Under the pieces are notes generated by a model that worked only from the letters and a program-made list of their open reading frames with translations, did no database searches and was not told the origin of the DNA. Below are positions 41,508-49,785 of a stretch of DNA of 64,000 bases, one piece after another. Position 1 is the stretch's first letter; every line of letters starts with the position of its first letter. The stretch comes from an uncultured Clostridia bacterium (GTDB taxonomy: Bacteria; Bacillota; Clostridia; Christensenellales; Aristaeellaceae). The stretch is from positions 1-64,000 of the forward strand of contig CAKUFI010000004.1 of NCBI GenBank assembly GCA_934647305.1, read 5' to 3'. The position numbers and the translations under genes are program-made.

Positions 41508-43613
41508 TTAGGGCTTCTCCAGCCGGAGCAGGCGGCTTTCGCCCTTCTTCATCCGCAGCTCGCACCACAGCTCGGTGCCGGGGATGCGCTCGCCGGTGCG
41601 TTCGTCAAAGGCGCGGGCAAGCGCCGGGAACCACACGCGCTTCACGCCGTCGCTGCAGGCGTGCAGGCAGACGAAGTCGCCGCCCGCGTTGATGCCGTCG
41701 TGATCGTAGGTGTAGATGTGCGCGCCGCTGAGCAGCAGAACCTCCCGCACCAGCTCGGCGGGCAGCTCGGGCGCCAGGCTCCAGAAGGTCTGCCAGTCGC
41801 CCTCCCGGTGCAGCACGGCCATGGGCACGCCGCTCTCGTCCCTCGCAAGCACCGCGTCGCGCGCGGCGGGAAGGAGCGTCACCCTCGGTCCGAAGCACGG
41901 CGCGGACGGGTATTCCTTTCCTTTATAAGAGGCCTTCAGCGGCATATCCTCGCCGCCCGGCGCGCAGGCGATTCCCGTTCCCGCGCCCAGATCGCCCGAA
42001 AGGTAGAACGGGTAGCCGGTGAACAGCACCGTGCGGTCGTCCTTTTTCCACTGTTCGAGCGCCTGGTCCAGCTCCTGCGTCCAGTATCCGGGGGAGAGCA
42101 GCAGCGCGGCGCGGTAGCGAGCGGGGTCAACCCGCGCAAAATCGCTCAGCAGGTACGCGTCGTAGGGCGCGCCCACCCAGCCCAGCTCCACGAACTGGTT
42201 GTAGCACACGCTCATGCACATCCTGCCGTCCGTGTGGAAGGCGTTGAGCGCCTTCTCGTCCACGAACACGGCCAGCTGCGCCCGGGGAGTCAGGCCGCCC
42301 GCCCGCGCGTGCTTTTCGTAGAAGGCGTACGCCCACTTTTGGAAGTCCATCAGCGCCGCGTGGTCGTACCAGCCGCCCCACATGTCGAACCACCACAGCG
42401 CCGCCGCGTGGGTCATAATGCGCATCAGGGCGCGCAGCATGTCGCTCAGCGAGCCCTCCAGCGTGTCCGGGCCGAACCAGACCGGGCCGTCATAGGCGGC
42501 GTTGACCTCCGGGTTGGAGCGTGGCATGCAGCGGCTGATCGGCTCGGAGAGCATCGTGCGCACGTCGGCCTCGACGAACCAGGGCTTGCCGTGCAGGCTG
42601 GCCGATTCGAGCGTCGCCTGGAAGGGCCACTCGAACGCGTCGCCGCGGCTGTCGGTGTAGCAGAACGGGCTGGCGAAGAAGTCCACGTCCGGGCAGGCGA
42701 GCAGCAGATCCATCGCGTTGTGGCTGATTTCGGTCGTGCAGATGCTGACGTTTCCATAGAATACGCCCACCAGCTTCTCGCCGCGGGTGATGCGCTTGGC
42801 CTCGCCGGCCAGTCTGCGGATGAACCGGGCGATTTCCTCGCCGTAGAAGTCATAGAAGTCGATCACGCTGCGCTCGGCGTCCGGGTCGCGCAGGTCGCCG
42901 CGCATCGGGTAGGCGCGCTCGGCGGGCGAGGGCAGCTTCGCGTCCTCAAACCGCGCGATTTCGCGTCCCCAGGCCGCTCTCAGCGCCGCCTCTGTGCCGT
43001 ACCTTTCGCGCAGCCACTCCCTCCACGCCGTCCGGCTGCACGCGGAGTAGTCGAGATACTGCCCGGGCCGTATGTGGGGGCGGATGTACTCCTCGGTCGA
43101 GCCGCCGGCCAGGTGCCAGCCGACGATGTACTCGTTCCAGCCGCTTTCCTCCAGCCACTTCTGGAAGGCCTCCATCGCCTCCACCGCCGCCGCGAACCAC
43201 TCCGGCGAGGAGAACGAGCAGTGCGCGGGCGCGCCCGCCGCGTCCCGGCATAGTGCCTCGGGATGCTGCGCCTCCCACCACACGGGCATCTCCAGCATCA
43301 GCCGGGGCAGTATGAACGCCTCGCCCGGCGCCTTGCCGCAGGTGGCCCGGCGGAAGTCCTCGTCCGCCCAGGAAAAGTCGTACTTCCCCGGCGCGGTCAT
43401 GAACCCGGGGCGGAAGGGGCGTATGCCGCTGCTGGGGTTAATCCCCCGGTCGCCCGCATAGACTGCTACGGAGACAAACCGCACCCCGGCCTCCCGGAAG
43501 TCGGCATAGCGCCCCCTGGCGGGCTGATAGGTCATGTAGGCGTAGGGCGGCAAAAGCTGCTCTCCGGCGCGGATCATAAAGGCGTTTCCCTGTCGTTCAA
43601 TCGTGCATCGCAT
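41508..43613 (-). CDS. Glycoside hydrolase, GH42-like beta-galactosidase fold
   Basis: This is a 701-residue protein resembling clan GH-A glycoside hydrolases of the GH42 type. The N-terminal barrel shows PRLMLEMPVWWEAQHPEAL. WHLAGGSTEEY near residue 165 is a possible acid/base glutamate site, and KPWFVEADVRTM near 345 a possible nucleophile site. A Rossmann-like trimerisation region (VFVDEKALNAFH; ALLLSPGYWTQELDQAL) follows. No signal peptide is seen, so it probably acts on imported sugars. It is divergent from the importer at 43.9 kb. The identification is by pattern and the substrate is unknown. Its stop codon touches a repeat. Confidence 0.7.
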   Translation of the reverse strand: MRCTIERQGNAFMIRAGEQLLPPYAYMTYQPARGRYADFREAGVRFVSVAVYAGDRGINPSSGIRPFRPGFMTAPGKYDFSWADEDFRRATCGKAPGEAFILPRLMLEMPVWWEAQHPEALCRDAAGAPAHCSFSSPEWFAAAVEAMEAFQKWLEESGWNEYIVGWHLAGGSTEEYIRPHIRPGQYLDYSACSRTAWREWLRERYGTEAALRAAWGREIARFEDAKLPSPAERAYPMRGDLRDPDAERSVIDFYDFYGEEIARFIRRLAGEAKRITRGEKLVGVFYGNVSICTTEISHNAMDLLLACPDVDFFASPFCYTDSRGDAFEWPFQATLESASLHGKPWFVEADVRTMLSEPISRCMPRSNPEVNAAYDGPVWFGPDTLEGSLSDMLRALMRIMTHAAALWWFDMWGGWYDHAALMDFQKWAYAFYEKHARAGGLTPRAQLAVFVDEKALNAFHTDGRMCMSVCYNQFVELGWVGAPYDAYLLSDFARVDPARYRAALLLSPGYWTQELDQALEQWKKDDRTVLFTGYPFYLSGDLGAGTGIACAPGGEDMPLKASYKGKEYPSAPCFGPRVTLLPAARDAVLARDESGVPMAVLHREGDWQTFWSLAPELPAELVREVLLLSGAHIYTYDHDGINAGGDFVCLHACSDGVKRVWFPALARAFDERTGERIPGTELWCELRMKKGESRLLRLEKP

Positions 43614-43677
43614 GGCGAAAAATCTCCTTTCGGCAGGACGGACGGCCGCCTCGACGAGCCGTCCGCATTACACGTTT

Positions 43678-43683
43678 ATTATA
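43678..43683 (-). promoter_or_regulatory. -10 box of the hydrolase gene
   Basis: A perfect TATAAT on the minus strand, about 65 bases before the start. The -35 match (CTGTAA near 43701) is weak. A GGACGG/CCGTCC inverted repeat lies between it and the gene (about 43637-43663). Confidence 0.55.
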
Positions 43684-43832
43684 CTACAGCGCGCGAGGTT
43701 TTACAGCGGCAAATCCTGAACACATTGTTGCAATTCGCGCTAAACCCCGCGAAATGTGCAAAAACAGAGCTGAATCACGGCGAAAAAACGCCAAAATCAC
43801 AGGAATCGCAACCGTTTTTCCAAAAATGCAAC

Positions 43833-43861
43833 TTTACATATCCTCCGCGCAGAGTTATGAT
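43833..43861 (+). promoter_or_regulatory. Promoter of the second sugar importer operon
   Basis: TTTACA (43833-43838), 17 bases, TATGAT (43856-43861), about 49 bases before the ATG. The 150 bases upstream (43690-43830) are relatively AT-rich with GAAAAAACG-type tracts and no gene. Confidence 0.65.
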
Positions 43862-43909
43862 TAAGTTACGGAATAAACCTCAACCCGGACTCAAAAAGGA
43901 GTGAACGGC

Positions 43910-44839
43910 ATGACCCGCTCAGGCAAACCCACCTTCAATCGGCGGCTGCGCCGCGTGACCCGAAACTGGGAGCTGTATCTGATGTTTCTCCCGGTGCTGG
44001 TTTTCTTCATCATCTTCCACTACCTGCCCATGTACGGCGTGCAGATCGCGTTCAAGAAGTTCTCGGCCGTCAAGGGCATCTGGGGAAGCTCGTGGAGAGG
44101 ACTGTACTACTTTAAGCGCTTCTTCGGCAGCTATCAGTTCACGCAGCTGCTGGGCAACACGCTGAGCCTGAGCCTGTATTCGCTGGCGGTCGGCTTTCCC
44201 GCGCCCATCCTGCTGGCGCTGATGGTGAACGAGCTGCGCAGCGAGCGGCTCAAGAAGGTCGTGCAGACCGTCACCTACGCGCCCCACTTCATCTCGATGG
44301 TGGTCATGTGCTCGATCATCACGCTGTTCCTCTCGCCCTCCTCGGGCATCATCAACCGCCTGATTGAGAAGTGCGGCGGCGAGGCGGTCTACTTCCTGGG
44401 CAAGCCGGAGTACTTCAAGACCATCTACGTGGTCAGCGGCGTGTGGCAGAACGTCGGCTGGAACTCGATCATCTACCTGGCGGCGCTGACCGCCATCGAT
44501 CCGATGCTGCACGAGGCGGCCACGATCGACGGCGCGTCCCGCCTGCAGCGGCTGGTGCACATCAACCTGCCGGGCATCCTGCCCACGGCGGTTATCCTGC
44601 TGATCATGAACTGCGGCAGTCTGATGAGCGTGGGCTTTGAGAAGGTCTACCTGCTGATGAACGACCTGAACCGTTCCTCCGCGGAGATCATTTCCACCTA
44701 TGTCTATCAGCGCGGCCTGATCGATCAGGACTACAGCTATGCCTCGGCGGTCGGTCTGTTCAACTCGGTGGTCAACCTGGTGCTGCTGGTGCTGGTCAAC
44801 ACGATTTCGCGCCGCATCAGCGAGACCAGCCTGTGGTAA
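43910..44839 (+). CDS. Carbohydrate ABC transporter permease, LplB/YteP type (second system)
   Basis: This is a 309-residue permease with six helices. FHYLPMYGVQIAFKKFSAVKGIWGSSWRG near the N-terminus is the hallmark of this family. The coupling loop is EAATIDGASRLQRLVHINLPG. I chose the ATG at 43910 following AAAAAGGAG over the GTG at 43901. It is the first gene of an importer operon with permease, binding protein and regulator downstream. Confidence 0.92.
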   Translation: MTRSGKPTFNRRLRRVTRNWELYLMFLPVLVFFIIFHYLPMYGVQIAFKKFSAVKGIWGSSWRGLYYFKRFFGSYQFTQLLGNTLSLSLYSLAVGFPAPILLALMVNELRSERLKKVVQTVTYAPHFISMVVMCSIITLFLSPSSGIINRLIEKCGGEAVYFLGKPEYFKTIYVVSGVWQNVGWNSIIYLAALTAIDPMLHEAATIDGASRLQRLVHINLPGILPTAVILLIMNCGSLMSVGFEKVYLLMNDLNRSSAEIISTYVYQRGLIDQDYSYASAVGLFNSVVNLVLLVLVNTISRRISETSLW

Positions 44840-44853
44840 GGAGGGACATTGCG

Positions 44854-45759
44854 ATGAAAAGCAAGCTGAACAGTTTTTCGAGGCAGTCCCGGGGCGACAA
44901 GATCTTTAACGTGATCAACGGCCTGCTGATCGCCGTCGTACTGATCATGATCATCTATCCGCTGTGGTTCGTGATTATCGCCTCGGTGAGCGACCCGGCC
45001 AAGGTGCTGGGCGGGCAGGTGATCCTGATGCCCAGGAAATTCACGCTGGAGGGCTACCGGATGGTCTTCCGCGACCCAATGATCATGACCGGCTACCGAA
45101 ACACGCTGTTTTACACCGTGACCGGCACGGCGATCAACCTGGTGATGACCATACTGGCCGCGTACCCGCTTTCAAGAAAGGACTGGGTGGGCCGGGGGTT
45201 CTTTATGGGCGTGCTGATGTTCACCATGTTCTTCAGCGGCGGCATCATCCCCACCTACCTGATGATGAACAGCCTGGGCATGATCAACACGGTCTGGGCG
45301 ATGATCCTGCCCGGCGCGGTGAGCGTGTACAACACGATCATCATGCGCACCTTCTTTATCAACTCCATCCCGCCCGAGCTTCAGGAGGCCGCGCAGGTGG
45401 ACGGGTGCAGCAACACGCGCCTGCTGCTGCAGATCGTGCTGCCCCTGTCCAAGCAGATACTGGCCGTCATGGTGCTGTTCTACGGCGTGGCGCACTGGAA
45501 CGCCTTCTTCAACGCCCTGATCTACCTGACCGAAAGCAAGCGCTATCCGCTGCAGCTGGTGCTGCGTTCGATCCTGATCCAGAACACCGCCTCCCAGGAC
45601 ATGCTGGGCGATCTGGACACCATGGGCAGCCGGGTCATGATGGCCGAGACCATCAAGTACGCGCTGATCATCGTCTCCACCCTGCCGATGATGATTCTCT
45701 ACCCCTTCCTGCAGAGGTTCTTTGAAAAGGGCGTCATGGTGGGCGCCGTCAAGGGCTGA
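44854..45759 (+). CDS. Carbohydrate ABC transporter permease, LplC/YtcP type (second system)
   Basis: This is a 301-residue six-helix permease. ASVSDPAKVLGGQVILMPRKFTLEGY and the coupling loop EAAQVDGCSNTRLLLQIVLPL are typical of LplC. It ends KGVMVGAVKG, the usual family tail. The start ATG 44854 follows AAGGAGGG. It pairs with the permease 14 bases upstream. Confidence 0.92.
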   Translation: MKSKLNSFSRQSRGDKIFNVINGLLIAVVLIMIIYPLWFVIIASVSDPAKVLGGQVILMPRKFTLEGYRMVFRDPMIMTGYRNTLFYTVTGTAINLVMTILAAYPLSRKDWVGRGFFMGVLMFTMFFSGGIIPTYLMMNSLGMINTVWAMILPGAVSVYNTIIMRTFFINSIPPELQEAAQVDGCSNTRLLLQIVLPLSKQILAVMVLFYGVAHWNAFFNALIYLTESKRYPLQLVLRSILIQNTASQDMLGDLDTMGSRVMMAETIKYALIIVSTLPMMILYPFLQRFFEKGVMVGAVKG

Positions 45760-45820
45760 TTTTCCGCTCGACCCTCAAGCCGACGGAGGTCGGTAGTAAA
45801 TATTAAGGAGGTATTCCCTG

Positions 45821-47368
45821 ATGAAGAAACTGTTTTCCCTGCTGCTGGCGCTCATGCTGCTGTGCTCGACGGGCATGGCCGCGACCTACCCCTGCGTGGA
45901 CGAGCCGATCACGATGACCGCGTTCGCCACCGCCGGCCCGTACACCAAGGGCGACTTCAACGACCTGGCCCTCTGGCGCGTGATGGAGGAGCTCACCGGC
46001 ATTACGATGAAGTTTGAGGCCGCGCCCTCCGGCCAGTCCAGCGAGAAGCTGGGCCTGCTGTTCGCCTCGAACAACCTGCCCGAGATCATCTTTAAGACCG
46101 GCCTGTCCAACGACAACGTGATCAGCTACGCCGAGGAGGGCCAGCTGGTCGCCATCGACCCCTACCTGGAGGAGTACGCCCCCAACTTCTATGCCATACT
46201 CGAGGAAAAGCCCGAGATCCGCAAGGCCATCACCATGTCCGACGGCCACATCTACGGCTTCCCCTACCTGGTCACCGCGTCTCCCTCCACCTGCAGCCCC
46301 AAGCTCTTCATCAACGCCAAGGCGCTTGAAGCCATCGGCAAGCAGGCTCCCACCACGCTGGACGAGCTGACCGACGTACTGCGCGCCTTCAAGGCCTACG
46401 ACTACAACGGCAACGGCGCGGCGGACGAGATCGCCTGGGCGGCGGACGGCTACGCCCAGATCACCAAGGCGCTCTACGGCACCTTCGGCCTGGGCACCCG
46501 CGGCGGCGGCAGCCTGAACTGGGACATCGATCCCGAGAGCGGCGAGCTGCGCTTCATCCCCACCTCCGACGGTTATCGCGACATGATCGCCTACCTCGCC
46601 GGCCTGTATCAGGAAGGCCTGATCGATCAGGAGGTCTTCACCGGCCTGATTCCCGAGCTGACCGCCAAGGCTGAGCAGAATCGCCTGCTGTTCGTCACCG
46701 CGCACAACACCACCTACCTGAGCACCTACGCCGACGACTACGTCGGCATCGAGCCGCTGACCCTGAACGCGGGCGACGAGAAGCACTGGGCCGGCCAGAC
46801 CCTGTCCGTGGGCGGCGGCAACACCTTCATCACCAACAAGTGCCAGAACCCCGCCGCGGCCGTGCAGTACTTCGACTACTTCTACAGCGACGAGGGCATC
46901 CGCCTGTTCTTCATGGGCATCGAGGGCGAGACCTGGGAAACCGATGAGAACGGCAAGGCCGTATTCACCGACTACGTGAAGGCCAACCCCGACGGCATGG
47001 GCATGGAGGAAGCGCTGGGCACCTACATCTGCTGGAGCGGCGGCGGCAACCCCTCCGTGGCCAACGACGAGTACTTCGGCTCTCAGCTGATCAACGCGAC
47101 CACCGTCGAGGCGGCGCAGAAGCTGCTCGCCTACGGCCCCGAGACCCTCTGGCCCGGCAGCTTCACCTACACCACCGAGGAGGCCGAGCTGCTGGCCGAG
47201 TACAAGCTGGAGATCGACACCTACGTCAAGGACATGACCTCCCGCTTCATCAGCGGCGCCGAGTCCATGGACAGCTGGGACAAGTATGTCGAGCAGATCA
47301 ATAAGATGGATCTGGCTGGCTATACCGATCTGGTTCAGGCTGCGCTGGACCGCTACAACGCCCTGTAA
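45821..47368 (+). CDS. Carbohydrate ABC transporter, solute-binding protein (second system)
   Basis: This is a 515-residue secreted LipO-type binding protein. The signal peptide is MKKLFSLLLALMLLCSTGMA, with mature start near ATYPCVDEPITMTAF. ALKAYDYNGNGAADEI-like text (AFKAYDYNGNGAADEIAW) is the calcium-binding-like DxNxNG segment common in this family. Codon bias is strong, consistent with abundant expression. AAGGAGG precedes the ATG. It presumably feeds the two permeases upstream; no ATPase lies nearby. Confidence 0.9.
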   Translation: MKKLFSLLLALMLLCSTGMAATYPCVDEPITMTAFATAGPYTKGDFNDLALWRVMEELTGITMKFEAAPSGQSSEKLGLLFASNNLPEIIFKTGLSNDNVISYAEEGQLVAIDPYLEEYAPNFYAILEEKPEIRKAITMSDGHIYGFPYLVTASPSTCSPKLFINAKALEAIGKQAPTTLDELTDVLRAFKAYDYNGNGAADEIAWAADGYAQITKALYGTFGLGTRGGGSLNWDIDPESGELRFIPTSDGYRDMIAYLAGLYQEGLIDQEVFTGLIPELTAKAEQNRLLFVTAHNTTYLSTYADDYVGIEPLTLNAGDEKHWAGQTLSVGGGNTFITNKCQNPAAAVQYFDYFYSDEGIRLFFMGIEGETWETDENGKAVFTDYVKANPDGMGMEEALGTYICWSGGGNPSVANDEYFGSQLINATTVEAAQKLLAYGPETLWPGSFTYTTEEAELLAEYKLEIDTYVKDMTSRFISGAESMDSWDKYVEQINKMDLAGYTDLVQAALDRYNAL

Positions 47369-47394
47369 CTGACTGACCTGACTGACATGATTGC

Positions 47395-47424
47395 GCACGG
47401 ATGGACGCACGCGCCCATCCGTGC
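47395..47424 (+). other. Hairpin between binding-protein and regulator genes
   Basis: GCACGGATGG (47395-47404) pairs perfectly with CCATCCGTGC (47415-47424). No U-tract follows, so it may protect the abundant binding-protein mRNA 3' end or lower readthrough into the regulator. Confidence 0.55.
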
Positions 47425-47448
47425 CTTCCCGCGCATAAGGAGGCTTCC

Positions 47449-49749
47449 ATGTCCGGCCACAAAATCGGATGGTTTCTGAAAATCCTCTTCAGCTATCTGC
47501 TGCTGACAGGCATACTGATCGCCTGCGTCGGCCTGCCCGTGATCCAGAATATCCGCTCCCTGGTCAGGGCGGAGATCCTCGACAGCGCGGATCGCGCGCT
47601 CGAGGCGGTGGGCGAGCGGTTCGACGGCTGGCGCAGGAGCATGGACGAGTACGCCCGGCAGCTGAAGAAGGAAGCGGATATGAGCCCCTACCGGCTGGCC
47701 TCGGACGGGTACGCCTCGCTCAAGGCGCTCGACGAGCTCAACCGCACGGTCATTTACAGCGACCTGTGCGACGCCATCGCGCTGGTGTACGGCCGGAAGT
47801 ACTTTTCGGGCGAGCCTATCGTCTACAGCTCGGTGGGCAACGTCGAGGCGACGGCCTTTTTCACCCGCTTTTACCGCTACGAGCAGTGGGACTGCGCCGA
47901 CATCTACGCGGACATGAGCGCCCTGGCCGAGTCCCGGCTGCGCGGGCCGGAGTGGCTGACCATCCAGCGCATTCAGCGCAGCCGGTACCTGACCTACCTG
48001 GCGCCGATGGGCGCGGGACGCATGAGCGGGCGCGGCATGATGATGTTCTTGATCTCCTATGAGCGCTTCGGCGAGATGATGACCGGCGTGAGCCTGCCCC
48101 GCGGCGCGACGCTGCTGGTCGAGGACGAAAAGGGCCGCATGCTGTTCCGCAGCGACGGCGCGGAGCCGGGCGAGGAGTCCCTGATCGAACAGATGAGCGG
48201 GAAGGAAACCGGCCTGATGGGGGACACGCCCTGCTTCTTTCTTGAGGGGCCGAGCCGCAAGGGCTACCGCTTCGCCATCGCCCTTTCGCAGGACGTGGTC
48301 AGCGAGGCCATGGAGGATCGCCTGTTCCGGGTGCTGCTGATCCTGGGCGCGGGCGTGCTGCTGGCCATCGGTGCGTCGCTGGGGCTGAGCTTTCTGCTGT
48401 TTCGCCCGGTCAAGCGCCTGCGCGCCATCGCCCGGCAGCTGGACGCCAGTCCCTCCAACCTGAGCGACTTCGACCAGATCGAGTGGGCGATGACCGGCCT
48501 GTCCCGCAAGAACACCGACCTGCTCTCCCAGCTACACTCCCAGAGCGCCAGTCTCAGGCAGCATATCCTGCAGTCCATGTGCCTGGGCTGCATGGATCAG
48601 AAGGAGGTCTTCCTCGCGCTGGTGCGGGAGGCGGGCATATCCTTCGACGAGCGCGCCCTGCGCCTAGTGGAGATCAGCATCGACCGCTGCGAGCAGCTCG
48701 AGGCGCGGATGGACGGCACGATGCGCGCCCTGACCCGCTACAGCCTGCTCAAACTTCTGCGCGAGAACGTCCGCACGCAGGGCATGAGCAGCATCGGCTG
48801 CGAGAGCGGGCGGGAGAATTGCGTCCTCGCCGTGCTCAGCGGCCATGTCGAGGAGGATGCGCGCGTGCGCGAGGCGCTGCGCGGCGTGCAGCAGATTGCG
48901 GAGGAGAACTTCCGCTTCACGCTGACCATCGGCGTGTCTCAGGTCTTTTCCGGCCTGGAGGGGCTCAGCGAGCACTGCCGAAGCGCCGCCGGGGCGGTCG
49001 AGCAGCGCTTCCTGCACGGCTACGGCCAGATCTTCTTTGCCGCGCAGTTTGGAGCGCAGCAGCCCGCCGCCGAGGAAACCCGCAAGCAGCTCACCCGGCT
49101 GGAGATGCAGGTTCTGCGCTGCCTGCGCGGCGAAAGCTATGCCGAGTGCATCGAGGCGGTCGAGCAGTACGCGCAGCTGATTCGCGAGCAGAACCTTTCC
49201 CCGGCCGAGGCCAGGCATTATCAGCTGCTGCTGTGCTCCTCGATCGATCAGCAGATCCGACTGCAGCACGGCGAGCTGAGAAACAGCCGCCTGAGCGGCG
49301 AGATGGACTTCGACACCATGGATCAGCTGCGCGACGCGACGATCGACAGGCTGGGCGAGCTGGAGGCGCTGAACGGCGGCCCGCAGGAGGGACTGCGCTC
49401 CGAGCTGGTCACGCGCTGCCTGGAGTATATCCAGGACCACCTGGCCGACCAGGGCCTGACCATGGAGACGCTGGCCGGGGCGCTGAACGTGTCCTCGGGC
49501 TATCTGTCCAAGTGCTTCAAGGTGCAGGTCGGCGTCACGCCCTATCAGTACATCGACGCGCTGCGCATGCAGCGGGCCTGCCAGCTGCTGCGGGGCACCT
49601 CGCTGCGCATCAGCGGCATCCTTCAGGCCTGCGGCTACGTCGACAAGACCAACTTCATGCGCAAGTTCAAGCGGCAGTACGGCATGACGCCCATCGAATA
49701 CCGCCAGGCCAACAGCGACTGCCCGGAGCCCATCGAGGAAGAAAACTGA
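47449..49749 (+). CDS. Membrane-bound AraC-family transcriptional regulator
   Basis: This is a 766-residue one-component regulator. TM1 (FLKILFSYLLLTGILIACVGL) and TM2 (VLLILGAGVLLAIGASLGLSFLL, near residue 300) enclose an extracytoplasmic sensor of about 260 residues. A HAMP-like stretch (RPVKRLRAIARQL) and a long cytoplasmic region lead to a C-terminal AraC domain (MEMTLAGALNVSS-type HTH: LAGALNVSSGYLSKCFKVQVGVTPYQY, then GILQACGYVDKTNFMRKFKRQYGMTPIEYR). It combines sensing and DNA binding without a kinase. Its position between importer and hydrolase genes suggests it controls this glycan-use locus. The start is ATG 47449 after AAGGAGG. Confidence 0.9.
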   Translation: MSGHKIGWFLKILFSYLLLTGILIACVGLPVIQNIRSLVRAEILDSADRALEAVGERFDGWRRSMDEYARQLKKEADMSPYRLASDGYASLKALDELNRTVIYSDLCDAIALVYGRKYFSGEPIVYSSVGNVEATAFFTRFYRYEQWDCADIYADMSALAESRLRGPEWLTIQRIQRSRYLTYLAPMGAGRMSGRGMMMFLISYERFGEMMTGVSLPRGATLLVEDEKGRMLFRSDGAEPGEESLIEQMSGKETGLMGDTPCFFLEGPSRKGYRFAIALSQDVVSEAMEDRLFRVLLILGAGVLLAIGASLGLSFLLFRPVKRLRAIARQLDASPSNLSDFDQIEWAMTGLSRKNTDLLSQLHSQSASLRQHILQSMCLGCMDQKEVFLALVREAGISFDERALRLVEISIDRCEQLEARMDGTMRALTRYSLLKLLRENVRTQGMSSIGCESGRENCVLAVLSGHVEEDARVREALRGVQQIAEENFRFTLTIGVSQVFSGLEGLSEHCRSAAGAVEQRFLHGYGQIFFAAQFGAQQPAAEETRKQLTRLEMQVLRCLRGESYAECIEAVEQYAQLIREQNLSPAEARHYQLLLCSSIDQQIRLQHGELRNSRLSGEMDFDTMDQLRDATIDRLGELEALNGGPQEGLRSELVTRCLEYIQDHLADQGLTMETLAGALNVSSGYLSKCFKVQVGVTPYQYIDALRMQRACQLLRGTSLRISGILQACGYVDKTNFMRKFKRQYGMTPIEYRQANSDCPEPIEEEN

Positions 49750-49785
49750 CGCCTGCCCGCGGCAGGAAAGAAAGGGGAACACACC

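Noticed and set aside
41043..41692. Open frames through the 41-kb repeat cluster
   Set aside because: They consist of translated palindromes and run antisense into the hydrolase gene.
43690..43830. Riboswitch upstream of the second importer
   Set aside because: The stretch is AT-rich, but no conserved riboswitch core or large stable fold could be recognised by eye.
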